Part shown: piece after piece, positions 10,364 to 22,190 of the stretch
How the letters are laid out: each line of letters opens with the position of its first letter
Position numbering within the stretch: the first letter of the stretch is position 1
Origin: Cytidiella melzeri
Taxonomy: Eukaryota > Basidiomycota > Agaricomycetes > Polyporales > Irpicaceae
Reading direction: 5' to 3'
Length of the DNA stretch: 64,000 nt
Assembly: GCA_022592445.1 (NCBI GenBank)
Contig: JABYQR010000190.1
Span: 24,281 to 88,280 of the forward strand
Notes under the pieces: model-generated
Database searches by the model: none
What the model was told of the DNA's origin: nothing
What the model saw: the letters and a program-made list of their open reading frames with translations, nothing else
Translations under genes and position numbers: made by a program

Positions 10364-13096
10364 TTACCGTGCTCGTAGAGCATCCAAGACATGGACTATG
10401 ACCCAGTCCACGTCGTGCATCGACGCAGTCAGATCTTCGACAGGAGCGACCATGTGGAGCCCCAGAAGGCACTCGAGTACCAACAGGAACCCACATTTGC
10501 CCGGTTTGAACATGGCACTCCAGTCGCCTACACCCCCGATTACCAGTCTACCTGAATCTCGCTGCCTCCACTCTGGGTTCACGCAATCCCACCACGCGAA
10601 CCACTCCTTCTGGAATTGCGCATGGCCGTCTGGTTTGATGACCACGCCATTTCTACGCGCGTTCTGGATCCATAAGTTAATTGCGTACGGACGGCCAGCA
10701 GGCGGGAGCCCGGTAGCTGGCGTACCAAAATCCAGCTCTTCTTCAATGAGTACCCAGTTGGTAATGATACGACTCCATACGGATTTGAGTTCGTCGAGCA
10801 TAGGGGAGTCAGAAAATCTGCGCAAGTGCTGCTGGATCCAGTCAGGGGTCGACGGTGGATGATTGACGGTCAGCTGGTTTTCAAGGCCTCCGCGCAAGAT
10901 AGCGGATGTTGGTAGGATGCTAGGAGGGGGACTCGCCTCAGGGGCATCGCGGTCGGACTGTCTGGTGCTTGAAGGGTCACTATCTGGCTGCAAAGGAGGT
11001 TTGTCTGTTCCATGAATGTCGGGAATGTCAGGACGGTTGGGAGGAGTTGGCGACCTTGCGGCTTCGGCTGCCGTGGCCTGCGCGTTGTTGAGGCCCCTCG
11101 AAGAGATGGGAGAGGTTGAGTTGGTAGTGGTTGGTGTGGGTGGACTGCTGGTTGCCGTCGTTGTAGGTTGCTGAGTCACAGGTCTCGGATTAGGGCGACT
11201 ATTCTTGGAAAGTGCCGCAGGCAAGTCTCCGTCAAGCGCCAGCATTGTAGCTGCTGTATTCTCCCCTGCGAAGTCCACGTCGGAAAGAGAGTTAATACGC
11301 TCGATCTCTTTGGTCTTTTCTGTCCCTTTCAACACATTCACTTTGCGTAATAACGCTGAAGATGCTCCTGGGCGAAGGCTAACGACAGGCTCAACAACCG
11401 TCTTCTTTGGCGGTGCCTTCCTTGCTGGCGTGGTAGAGGAGGCAGTAGTACTTGCCTTCGCCGATGCGGGCGACGACTGAGTCTCTCGCGAGGGATTCCT
11501 CTCGCGCTCAGGTTCAAGAACAGCATCTTTACACGCAGTAGCCGTCAGCGGTACCAGCTGCTTGGGGTCTGTTTCTGCCTCGTCGCCGGCTGGCATTGTA
11601 AGAGCCAGATCCAAGTCCGAAGGCAACTGAGCAGGCGTAAACTGAAACGCCTTGCCGCTTTCTAGTTGGGATACGCATGTCATCAGTTATGTTGAAGATA
11701 CGAAAGGTAAGAACATACCTCTCGTTGCGCCCAAGTACCGGCAGAACTGATGGAGGATATGTAGATGAAATCCGTCCCTATCAAACTCGAACCAGTCGCG
11801 AGGAACTGTCTCCTTGGTTCGGCCGTAATGGACTACAGAGAGCATGTAGTCCTCTGTCTCTGTAGGCGGTGCTGTTCCACCAAGCAAGGTGAGATGCTCC
11901 AGCCCGGTGACTTCGCTGATGAGCTTCAGTAGCGGCGTGACAATACTAGCTAGGACTCGGCGTGCGCTGAAAGAGATTGTAAGTTTGGTATCGTTTATTG
12001 ACTTGTAACAGACTGTTGCTTACTTGGCTTGAGCCTTTGGGTCACTGGCAGGCGCGCGAGTCAAGCGCTCGAACTCCTGCTTTGCATCCTCATACTCTGT
12101 CTGGATTTTTGCAGACATCTCCGCAATGACGGCCTCGTCTTCCTCCTTGTACAGCCTCCTTGCAATCTCTGACCGCAGTTGAATGAAGGGTTTTCTGAGG
12201 TTCTCGCTGAAGTCCTTCTCGACCTCAACGAGCTTGCTAATCTCGTCCGCGTGGGTGCTGAGGTACAACTGCCAGCCCGCCATCTTCTTTGGTGGCCCTT
12301 CAGCAGGTTTTCAAAGGTCCCTCAGAGCAGCAGCCCATGAGCTGGTAGTACCGACTGACTTTGGCTCACTGCCGCGCCGGCGATACCAGCTTTTGATCGC
12401 CTTGTTCTTAATGTCAGCATATTTCCGCTACTGAGTTTGCTCGTGACTCACTTCGTTCATAGAACTCAACACGTCAGCCTCCGGCAAAGTATGACCATTC
12501 GTCATTGTCTCCCGCGCATCATCCACGGTGAAGTCCTGCCAGAAGCCGTTGACAATGACGATGTCCCAGAACTTGGACAGCGCAGCAGTGCGGCCGGACT
12601 CGCCTTTTGCTGGCAAGTTATTATAGGCCTCGACATGAGACTCCAAAAACTTGAGGATTTGCCCGTGAAAGCGACCAGGATGACCGGACTTGCCGCCCTT
12701 GACAGCAACCCTCTCTTTTTTGGTTTTAGCACGTCTGATCACGGTGACGCTCGCAACGGGTTCCGCGTGAACCTTGGAGGTATCCGTGGGAGCCTCAGTG
12801 CCCGTTTTGTCCTCTTTGGTGAATGTTGCAGACTCGTTGTGAGCCGTGGATGTCGTTTGCGTTCCTCACGCGTCTCGCTGGCCATCTCCGTATCGTGCTC
12901 TATGGCACCGGCTCCAAAAACCTCTTTCTCAGTCCTCTGCACGCTCTTGATAGCACCAGACACGGGTTGGGTCGCGAGGCGTGGCTCTGTGTACCGTTAG
13001 GCCCAGAGTTCCCATTTTGGATATTGACATACCTTCAGTTACGCCTGGCGCCTCCCCCATATCTTCAACCATGCGCTGTTCGGTGTCAGAGGACAT
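10364..13096 (-). CDS. Passenger gene 1 of the KDZ transposon: multi-exon Agaricomycete repeat-family protein, probably disrupted
   Basis: Coding pieces lie on the minus strand. The N-terminal exon starts at ATG 13096. A basic segment with FHGQILKFLESHVEAY and KFWDIVIVNGF lies around 12740-12430. IKSWYRRRG is at about 12400-12370, a coiled-coil-like acidic stretch at 12283-12020, an exon at 11887-11700 and a long final exon at 11683-10364. The final exon ends with a Trp-rich block (WFAWWDCVNPEWRQR, then VGDWSAMFKPG). I recognise the order FLE-helix, IK-W(F/Y)-basic, WW..P.WR from many uncharacterised Agaricomycete proteins near transposons; no function is known to me. The IKSWYRRR piece resembles a homeodomain recognition helix. 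An in-frame TGA at about 12308 and a frame change near 12860 suggest decay. Exon ends are approximate. Confidence 0.55.
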
Positions 13097-13372
13097 TGTT
13101 GTGCGGGTAAGAAAACGAGTTGCACAGTGCGGGAGGAGCGATGAGTAGCAGGATACCCGTGAGTGAAGTCTCAAAACCTTTTCCCCCCTCAAACTTTTCT
13201 CATGTAACTGCTTCAGGTCACCCATCAGATGCCGTATGCAAAGCGTAAGAGTACCGATTAATGCGGTACGCATGTGGATCCTACCATTAAAGTTCACTCG
13301 CCGCTGTCAGTCTGCCTTATAAATTGGCTCCCCATCCATCATTCAAACTTGAACTTCACCTTTTCCCCCCAC
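13097..13372. promoter_or_regulatory. Shared divergent promoter region of the two passenger genes
   Basis: A 276 bp gap separates the divergent starts at 13096 (minus) and 13373 (plus). The sequence just before 13373 is pyrimidine-rich, as is common upstream of basidiomycete start codons. TATAAATTGG near 13318 could serve the plus-strand gene. No other element is evident. Confidence 0.4.
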
Positions 13373-15051
13373 ATGCTGGTTCCTCCCTTGTGTGACACTC
13401 CTCTCAACTCCCCAGCTCCCGCCCCTGCTCTGCAACCAGGTGGCTTCCAGTCTGACGACGATTGGTACGAAGGAGACGACGCGATGTGCGAATTGATCAT
13501 GTACGTATCGCATCAAAGCCATGTTACGGTACTAATCTCGCGACCAGGAATGTACCCGAAAATGTCGCCGCTGGGCTGCCTGCCTTGACCTCCAACCCTG
13601 CCCAACCTCCCTCAACCACCGGGTCCTTCAGAGCCACCGTCGCTGACGTCTCAGACAACGATGACGACAATGTCAACAACAATCGCGGCAAGCACGAAAC
13701 GACAGTCGCGGCAGCCACGACAGCGATGACGACAACAACATTCCGTGCATCCAACCGAACAGCAAGCCTACCGACTTCCTTCCGCCCGGCTACTCTGTTG
13801 GAGTAATTGAGGCATATATACATGATGACACTGATTGCCCGCCGTCTCTCGCCGCCACTAAGAAACGCCACTGGGTTTCGTTCACGAGCCGCGCTGCCGG
13901 AGTTTTTGACGAAAGGTATGTTTGTTCTGCACTTATCGGGTATGTGCGCTCACTGTCTTCTCATAGTGGGCTGTTACAGATGGAGCTGAACGGGTTCAAG
14001 GGCGCTGCCGGCTCATCCACAATGAGTGGCGCTGAGGCTTTCGAGTACTGGAAGCTCGGCTGCACCTCTGGCCTCCTTCCCTTCAACAAACCCATCTCCA
14101 GGTTTTCAGTTCTGCCCCGCTGCGTCGCTCGCAAAGACCTCGCCGCTTTCGAGCAGCACGTCACCGGTGGTAAGAGTGGACATTGTGCGGTCCACGTCGG
14201 TAGCATGAACTATCAGATGGCGCAAGACTTTGCCATGAAAAATGGCTTTGATACTCAGCCCACCACTAGCGTTACAAGCGATGAAGTCGACGGTGATCAG
14301 AGTAAGGGTAAGGGTAAGGAAAAAGGTAAGGGTAAGTGTAAGGGTTCTATGAACGCCCGTAGCAATGCCATGAAGGCTACTGCCCACACTAGCAAGACTC
14401 CTCTCGGCGTCAGTATGTCTGGCACAGGCACCGCATCCGTCGCCGCCTCCACCGTCAGCACCAACAAGGCTGATGCACAGTGTCCTCCTCTCGCCTCCTC
14501 CAAGGCCACCGCGGAAGTCATGTCTCTGCCTACCATCGACCTTCGAGAACAGATCACCCGACACCGCCACAAGCGTGTCCCGTCTGTCAGCTCCTCGAGC
14601 AGGTTCTCCGATATCAGTGCCCTGTCTCAGACTCTCAGTTCCTCCGGAACGGATGCCTTCGGGCATTCAGCTATGGATGCTTCTCCGGAAGGTATGTTGA
14701 TGACAATGTGTGTGTACTATGTACCGATCTTTGGTTGTGCCTGTTTAGTGTCTCGTGCTCCCACCCCTGCCTCGAGCCCAATCCCCCACTTCTTCCCGCC
14801 GTCCATGTCGGCGTCTCTCGCCAGTGACCTGCGCTGGGTTGTGCTCGCTGGTCACAGGCCTGGCATTTACTATAACGCGTGAGTCTTGAACCACATCAAG
14901 GAACATAGAGCTCACAATAGAAGGTAGTGAAGATGCTGACAGGGCATCCGGTTGTGGAGAAGGGGCTCGTGTCATGGTCTATAACGACATGGCGACAGCA
15001 TCGCAGGCGTACGCTTACGCCTCAATCACTGGCGAGCTTAGAGAGCTGTGA
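13373..15051 (+). CDS. Passenger gene 2 of the KDZ transposon: protein with a viroplasmin/RNase-H1-N-like C-terminal domain
   Basis: Five exons by eye: 13373-13500, 13548-13915, 13967-14691, 14749-14878 and 14928-15051, with introns of 47-57 nt. All junction phases agree except inside exon 2, where the frame must shift by one between about 13550 and 13764, so a one-base lesion or a missed intron lies there. The middle is Ser/Thr/Lys-rich with a KGKGKEKGKGK run. The C-terminus reads RWVVLAGHRPGIYYNA and, after the last intron, ARVMVYNDMATASQAY. This matches the small domain found in caulimovirus viroplasmin and at the N-terminus of RNase H1 (xVVxxGxxPGIY ... Y/F..xxxA), which binds RNA:DNA hybrids. 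The domain call is by motif only. Confidence 0.6.
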
Positions 15052-17272
15052 CGTGACCGTTGAATTCTCCGCAATTTTGTCCGCAGGCGTCTGGTAGAAT
15101 GGCCCCGCTGTAATATCTTCCCTGTCCTGTGGCTCGTGCATGGCTACCTTGCTATAGCCCCGCGTATTGTACTTACCATTCTGCCGATGCCGATCGTGTT
15201 AAAACCGTTCTAGTGTTTCTTGTCCTTCCTGTAATGTCCGTACCTGCTGCTCAACCAGCCCTTTGCAATACATGCCTTTATACTGTTGAATTCGAGCCCG
15301 GCGAGTGTCGATAACCAGCTGTGCTAGATAAAAACCGATGAATTGCACGAAAGCACGGTGACTTGGGATTTGAAACATAGCTTTCATGTTGCGCTTCATA
15401 TTCAGGGTAGGATCTTTGTCTAGTAGGTTGTTAGTATCGCTAATCGTTGCGCCCAGCCAAGAGGTATCTGAGTAAAACAGAGCCTCCAGTACTGGCACTC
15501 AGATGGTATTGAACCATTATCTACGTACACGGGTAGCAGCCAAGCACTCGCTAGCATTACCGCAGGCCTGCGGTATGGCAACGACGGGATATGCGTATCT
15601 TACGGTAAACCAGTAAACATGATGGACCAATATGAAAATACTTCAAGCCCATATACTCAGCAAGGTCCTCCGCCGTGAAGATATGCTGCGAGGTCAAAAC
15701 ACGTTGTGTGTTGAGACGGTGAACTCAAGCGCGTTGTCGATGCAAAGTCTATCATGATCAGCTAACTGACACTGATATTTGAGCTGCGAGTGGTGCACTA
15801 TAGCGGCTACTCGTGGTTGATCTGCTAGGATATTTTCTATTCTGATGTACTTGTTGTGCTCTGGTAGCAGCAACAGTGGTCTAGATGGATGTAGTAAAGA
15901 CGAATGATAAAGGGTGTGAATTGAGATCGACAGGCACAACGTCGGCGCCAGCACTGCGGTACCTGAAAACTCATACCACACACCACCACCGCGACTACCA
16001 CGACCATCACTTCCCTCTACCACGGCCTTAAATACAGCGTCACTATCAGCACTACGTCAAAACTCTTGAGCTCATGTGCATGTAGAAACTGGGGGAGGGG
16101 TACAATGTGAACAACGGGCGAGTGCTGCATACCTCTCGACGACAGCAGCACTCTACAAGTGGGGTTAAACATACGCACATCTGAGGCATTGAGGTTGGAA
16201 TGCGAGGGTCTCAATGTGCCAAACCAACCCGTAAGCTTATGATTTCTCTTCGCATCTCTCCATGTCTGCATATTGACACGTTCATGAACTTGACAGTTTC
16301 CTGTTAGTAAGTTTGTCTCTTAGCGCACAAAGGTACAAGCTGCTACCGTAGGTGTACTGCTGAGAGGTGGAGTCAAGTATAGTTCGTGGGCTGGATATTT
16401 CTCGTGGGCTGGATGTTTCTTGTGGGCTGGATGTTTGTGTGGCGGTACGTTTGCTGATTTTACCTACCACAACATTGATGACCTTATCTTATGTGCTCTG
16501 CTGTCCCTCAAGCCCTACGCCGTGATCGCAATCGCATTTACTTCTTCAATCTGTACCTCTGCCCTCAAGCAATCACACTGATTCATATTGCCACACTCCA
16601 TCGCCTTAGCTTCCACGTCAATTAGTGACCCCACGAGTGTTATGGTCAATTTGTATAGGAACCCCTCATATTACCTTACCTACGCTGCCTCAGCTGTCCG
16701 ACGTGGAATTGCTGAATTTCCCGGGCCCGCAGTGTTCTAGGATACAACCGTACGTACAACAATAGTGCGTAAATGTTCATTAGGTACGGCTGTTTGCGGG
16801 TGCTTAGAACCCGAGTCACGAGCAACAGAATAACGTATTGCATACACGATTAGGTACTTTGGACGAACAGAAATACACTGACCTCGCGTAGCCGTATTTC
16901 ACTAACTCTGTTTATCGGGTTTCTCGGAGACGGTATAGTCTACCATATACTGACTGTCTTTCATGCAGCTCACGTTTTACATTACACTCGCCAACAACGT
17001 CACGAAGCCGCAACAACAATCCATACATGCAAGACATCTTGCAGAGCCATAGCAGAACTCACGGTATGTTTCGCGCAAATGACATCAACGGTTGCTCGAT
17101 TCACTAACATTCAGCGCGTAGTGTTCGCATCAAATCGCTGCTGACCGCACCAAGTGCGTTGACTAACAGTCAAAAGTTCAACGTTGAACTTCCAGTACCA
17201 GTGCTCTCGAGCTCCCTTTGCCTCGCCTCTGAGTCGCCCAACAAGGATCACACCCTCGGACCACCTGCAACA
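15052..17272. other. Intergenic region inside the KDZ transposon, no gene seen
   Basis: About 2.2 kb between passenger gene 2 and the transposase, with only short frames lacking recognisable motifs. A triple run of about 17 bp (TTCTCGTGGGCTGGATG type) occurs at 16383-16435. The last 200 bp before 17273 should hold the transposase promoter, but I see no clear TATA box. Confidence 0.45.
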
Positions 17273-20200
17273 ATGCTACGTCGACGAAAGCGCAACGATA
17301 AACTTGAGACTAGTACCTTTAGCATCGCGCAGTCTCATGTCTCCCAACGGAACGCTCTGGTTGTAGTAGAGCGTGTAGAAGGCTCTCGAGTTGTCCGTCA
17401 AACTGCTGTGGTTGCCGCACCAAATAATCAGCCTTCCGAGCTGCCTCAGCGTGATTTCGACAACATCCATGATCTCTTAGGCAACGCAGAGGACATTATC
17501 AACCTGGAGAACTCCCAAGAAGTCATTCAGCACTACATCCGGGGCCCTGGGTATCAGCAAAATGGTCGGAAGGAGCCCGTAGCAGGCCAATTGCCACAAC
17601 AGTGAGTATCTTTCAGAGGTCACCAGATCCGTGCTGACAATCCTGTAGGTTCACGACAAAGTCTTGCAGGACTGGATAAAGGAAGAGCACCGAGAGCTTG
17701 CCTTGGCCGAAATGCTGCGACTGGAAGGTTGGCGAGGTACCAGCCGAGAGGTATGTCCGAGGTGCACTCCAACGCGACGCGCTTCTCCATCGGTGCGATG
17801 CGACGATTGCTGCAGCAATGAAGTTTTGTGTGAGAGCTGCTGCGTCGCAAAACACACCGAGCACCCCTTCCATCGCGTCAAGGTGAGCATCGTGTTCGAT
17901 GTTGATAGTGAGACTACCAGTCTGATGTATGCTCCAGCAGTGGAAAGGTACATTCTTCCAACGGACTACGCTTCAAGCATTGGGTCTAGTCATGCAGATA
18001 GGTCACCCGTCTCACGAAATCTGTCCGCTCCCGCTGCCTGCACCCCGAAGCTTTATGGTCCTCCATACCAACGGTTTCCATCCGATGACATTACAGTTCT
18101 GTCAGTGCAACCTCGCGCGTCAAGCTGGCAGTCGCTACCAACAGCTTCTTCGAGCCGAGCTATTCCCGTCAACCGTGCTTGACCCGTCAACTTGCTGTAC
18201 GTTTCGGCTGATGGAGCATTTTCATCTCCTCACTTTGCAGAGCAAGATATCTGCATACGACTACTATCACACGCTGGCGAAATTGACAGATAACGCAGGC
18301 CTGATCAAACCATACGTACATTTGCCTTGCACTTATTTGGCCCTCAATATTAACGCTGTCTTAGGACCGCCTCAAACCCTTTCTTCGGATGGTTCGCCAG
18401 TGGCGACACCTGAAGATGCTCAAACGCGCGGGTCGTGGCCACCACCCTGATGGTCCGAAGATGACTAGACCAGGTGAACTTTGTGTGGTATGTCCTGCGT
18501 GCCCAAACCCACAAGTCAACCTCCCCGACAATTGGGAGACAGCATCAGACGACATAAAGTGCGTTCATCGTTCTCTGTATACTCTCGTCTTGGTACTGAA
18601 CATCTGTACTATTATAGGTATCTCTATACTGTCGTGGTTGCCCTTGACGCCAACTTTCGACTGCGGCGACGGGCTATATCGAATGAAATGCGTGACCCAG
18701 CTCTAGGATCTGGATGGGGCTACTTCGTGGAAGACAACCGGTACCGGGGCTACTTGCAAGACAGGACAGAAGATGACGAGGTAAGATCTTGACTGGCTGT
18801 AACTTCCAGAATCTCACGCAACAATCAGATCAGTACTTGCACGGGATTTGCCGCCCTAATGTCCGCCAATAGTAAATTCACAAAAGGCTACGCTACATCT
18901 GGTGTCATCGTTGCAATCGATGCTCGCCATGGTTTTGTGCTTCCCAACGGCATAGGCGACCTACAGAAAGGAGAGAGGTGCGACTGGCGTGTTTTGATGG
19001 GAAAATGCGCGGCTAACGCGACACAGGTACAGCAACGTCGATTATGTCACTGGGGCGATGTGGGGCCTTCTTCCCCCGGATATGCGACGAGTAATCTCAT
19101 ATGACATCGTCTGCCAGTGGGCAGTGAACTTCGCCTCTCGCGCCAAGATGCTCCCTGAGCACATCAGACTCGATGTTCCGACGGGCAACGACCTTCGATA
19201 CGCAATCCTAAGTTCCACTTCCGCGCTCACAAGCACGATAACCACGACCAGTACTCGCTGCATTTTATGCCCGGCGTTGGGCGCGTGGACGGCGAAGAGA
19301 TTGAGCGCAACTGGTCTCGACACAACCAAGTCGCTTACAGCACTCGCGAGATGGGACCGGGCTCCCGTCATGACACTCTAGAAGACCATTTCGGTTTTGC
19401 GAACTGGCAAAAGTTCATTGGGATTGGTAGGCAATGTTTATATGCAACAACAACTTTATGCTTATTGATACGATCATTAGGTCCTACGCTGAAGCGGAGA
19501 TTGAAGGATGCAAGTATCGAGAAAGTCGCGCAAGATAGGATTTATGATGATTTTCGCCATCATTTACAAGCCGAGAACGTCAGAACGTGGACCGATGCAG
19601 TGCTAGCGTGGGAGAAAGATCCGACTCTCCCAAGTCCGTATTGTATTCCGAGCTCTGGTACGTGATGCGTAAATTTGCGCAGACAGCCTGCTGACCTACA
19701 ATCGCGAATAGGGATCACTGAGGCCGAGGTGAAAGCACGATTGCTGGAGGAAGATGCCGAAGCAGCCGAAGAAGATGGTCCCAACGCAGATCAAGTTTCT
19801 CCGGCAGCTATGCTTATTGCGTTGTTCGACATGGAAGAACAACAGTAAGTGAAATGTTTTCGTCCTGGTTACAATGCTGACCTTGTGACCTAGACGTCGG
19901 TTCAAAGCAAAGTACCCCAGGCAATCATCTGGCCAACCGCAACGCACGGCAGCTGTCGTTCAAAAACGTCGCGCATTGCAGCTCCGCATTACGAAGCTAC
20001 GGCTTTTGCAGGCAGCGTATATGCCAATAGTCCCTCAGCTGCTCGCACGACGTCACAGGCTACCGCATGCCGAGGAGCTGGCAGAGGACGAGATGCTGTT
20101 TTTCCCGTCTCAGCTACGCGCCGACAACCTTTTTGCGTGCACGCCCGGTATTGTGGAGATCGAAGAACGCTTACGCGAAGGGCAGCTGCACGATGCTTTA

Positions 20201-21104
20201 GACAAGCTTCGCCTGCACCTCCATATCAAGACTCGCCTCATTACCTTCAAAGATCGCAACGTACGAAATCAAGTCGCCAATACAAGAGCCAGAGGAAGAA
20301 TTGACGCGAATGAAATCAAAGTAAAGGCATCCGCCAGTAAGTACCGCAGAGCAAGAGAGGCGAAGCTTGCTTTGGCTGGGCCGGGCGACTGGGAGAACAA
20401 ATGGCGGGTTCTACGCGACACCGATGTCCGTACCATGAAGGGGGACATTGTCGAAGACTCTGCCGTGCTCGCTGGCGCAGGCATCCCAAGCTCAGCGCCT
20501 TCGGCAGACTCTGAGGGACGACGAAAGACCTCGTGGATATGGCTATCGGCCGACGTTACAGACGAAGGTAACCCGTCCGGTATGAACAATGGTAAGCTGA
20601 TCATGTCTTATATATCAGCGCAGTGCTGATTGTTGAATTTTCAAAACAACAGCGCTGCGTGTCGAGTTCTTGAAAGCACGCGCCAGGTGCCATCGGTTCA
20701 CTGAAGAAATTCGCCACATACGCGAGGAGCAAAGGCGCACGTTTGTTTCCTTAGAGAAGGATGCTCTGAGATGGGATACCAGGGTCTTCGCTCCGCATCA
20801 AAGCGATGCGTCTGTCAGAGAAGGTCTTGCTGCCTATTCTGCCGAGCAAGCTAACCTTCGCCGGTGCCTCGTACAGACGTACAGAACGATGTGGAATACC
20901 CCCATCACGGAGATGGGTCTTATCGCATTCGATGAAGGCCGGGAAAATGACGAGGACGACCTCGTGCCTGCTCCCATTAACGTTGAAGAGGAAGGCAATG
21001 ACGCGGAGAACGGAGATCCAATGCAGCTTGTGGACGCTGAAGACACGGATGCTGACGATGACGATCTCGGGCTGGACTCAGGCAACGACTCTGATATTGA
21101 CTAG
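17273..21104 (+). CDS. KDZ (Kyakuja-Dileera-Zisupton) transposase with CxC2-like cysteine cluster; one frameshift
   Basis: Eleven exons. Exon 1 starts at ATG 17273. The others are 17649-17882, 17938-18315, 18365-18558, 18618-18780, 18829-18977, 19027-19426, 19481-19657, 19712-19844, 19894-20591 and 20653-21104. Introns are mostly 47-61 nt. Exon 2 holds the cysteine cluster (CPRC, RCDDCCSNEVLCESCC, H..HPFHRV), then WKGTFFQ. KDZ core motifs follow: FCQCN, TDNAG, KRAGRGH, CPACPNPQVNLP, ALDANFRLRRR, NGIGDLQKGER, YSNVDYV, SYDIVCQW and DGEEIERNW..N, then REMGPGSRHD. The tail is acidic. In exon 7 one base is missing near 19206 (PKFHFRAH is read in the next frame), and phase arithmetic confirms exactly one lost base. 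Exon 1 joins in frame only with a donor near 17579; the stronger GTGAGT at 17602 is out of phase. Confidence 0.85.
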
Positions 21105-21450
21105 TAGTACATAAGTAGCACGCGTGGTAGAAGACGAGCTGTGCAAGCTATGAAACTTTTGCTGACTCCGATCGCGTGACGTGTGAGACGAGACAAATGT
21201 TTTACAACGCTCACGCGCTCCCAAACCCAGCACCTTAAGTCCAGTGCCCTACGCAGCCGTTGTACACGTATGTGTTCAACACTCGTGTCTAAACGTGGTA
21301 CTCGCGCTGTTACACAGTAGCGCTCCCGGCACCACAACACCTCGACCTGAGTGACTTTGCAACTCACTACACCCACGACCGACATGATACCTGTGCCTGT
21401 GCCTGTTTGCAGTATGCATATGACTCATTCAGGGGCACACACGATGCTCC
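21105..21450. other. 3' flank of the KDZ gene, no feature seen
   Basis: No open frame with recognisable content between the transposase stop and the C-rich subterminal repeats. It presumably holds the 3' UTR and polyadenylation region. Confidence 0.4.
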
Positions 21451-21830
21451 TTGACTCCAGCACCTAGCGACCCGCACCCCACACCCGCAATTCACACCCG
21501 CATCCACACCCGTACCCGTACCCGTACCCGCCGCTTACACTTTCAACGCGCAGCGTGCTTTAGATGCTTACATAACATACACCCGTCAGGATCACCACGA
21601 TACCCACGCCGGGCCCAATACCAAAGCCCCGACCCAATACGTATACCAAAAGCCCGACCCATTGCCAAGCCCCAACCCAATGCTCAATATCTATGCGCTG
21701 TATTGTCACAAAATGCCTAGAGTTCAGCACCGCCAGCCCGCAACCCGCAGCCCGCAGCCCGCAAACCAGTGCCTGCTCCCTATCCGCACCCGCACCCGCA
21801 CCCGTACCCATACCCGAGCACCCGCCCTCC
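21451..21830 (-). repeat. C-rich subterminal repeats, mirror of the left G-rich block
   Basis: Short repeats of CACCCG/TACCCG (around 21480-21535) and GCCCGCAACCCGCAGCCCGC (around 21735-21765), plus CCCGCACCCGCACCCGTACC near 21790. A copy of the TGCTTACATAACAT motif of the inverted repeat also occurs near 21564, about 290 bp from the one in the right TIR. The subterminal module is therefore partly duplicated on this side. Confidence 0.65.
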
Positions 21831-21849
21831 AGTGCGCAACACGCTTCGA

Positions 21850-22177
21850 ATGCTTACATAACATCTACCCATCAGAATCACCTCAGTACCCGCTATCCAG
21901 GTACCCCAACTCGGTAGCTGCCTGCAGAAAGCAGCTTCTCGTGCCATTCCTGCGGTTCAGGTACCATCCACCACCCGATATGATTGTTATTTGGCCTACC
22001 CGCTGCATACGGTATGTTCCACAACCTCGTTTCAAGCTCAGCTGGGTGCTACAGCATGTCTGATTAATCAGACACCAGCGGCCAGCCAGCCCCTCCCTAG
22101 CATTCTGATCAATCAGCAGCTACGGCTGTTTGATCAATCAGACTGGCAGGGAGTTGTGAGGGTTTAATTAATCAGAC
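21850..22177 (-). repeat. Right terminal inverted repeat of the KDZ transposon
   Basis: Reverse complement of the left repeat with scattered substitutions. Palindromes lie at 22058-22073 (GTCTGATTAATCAGAC, identical to the left one), 22103-22116, 22128-22143 and 22162-22177. The spacing of the four dyads is kept on both sides. Confidence 0.8.
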
Positions 22178-22190
22178 ATGCACCATAGGG

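Larger units (their letters stand above)
9417..22177. mobile_element. KDZ-type DNA transposon, 12.8 kb, with passenger genes
   Basis: The segment is bounded by inverted repeats (9417-9745 against 21850-22177) that align over more than 300 bp. Inside are a minus-strand gene (10364-13096), a divergent plus-strand gene (13373-15051) and a KDZ transposase (17273-21104). The left end interrupts LINE ORF2. The right end abuts a Ty3/gypsy remnant. I found no target-site duplication: bases next to the two ends do not match. So either the ends are a few bases off, or the flank was rearranged by the later retroelement insertion. The transposase carries a one-base deletion, so the element looks recently dead or dependent on help in trans. 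Confidence 0.75.

Noticed and set aside
17602..17648. First intron of the KDZ gene as GTGAGT..TGTAG
   Set aside because: The splice signals are good but the junction is out of phase with the conserved exon 2 frame. A donor near 17579 keeps phase, so the border is left open.
9405..22190. Target-site duplication of the KDZ transposon
   Set aside because: TGGTACTAG on the left and ATGCACCATAG on the right are only loosely alike. No 8 or 9 bp direct match exists at the deduced ends.
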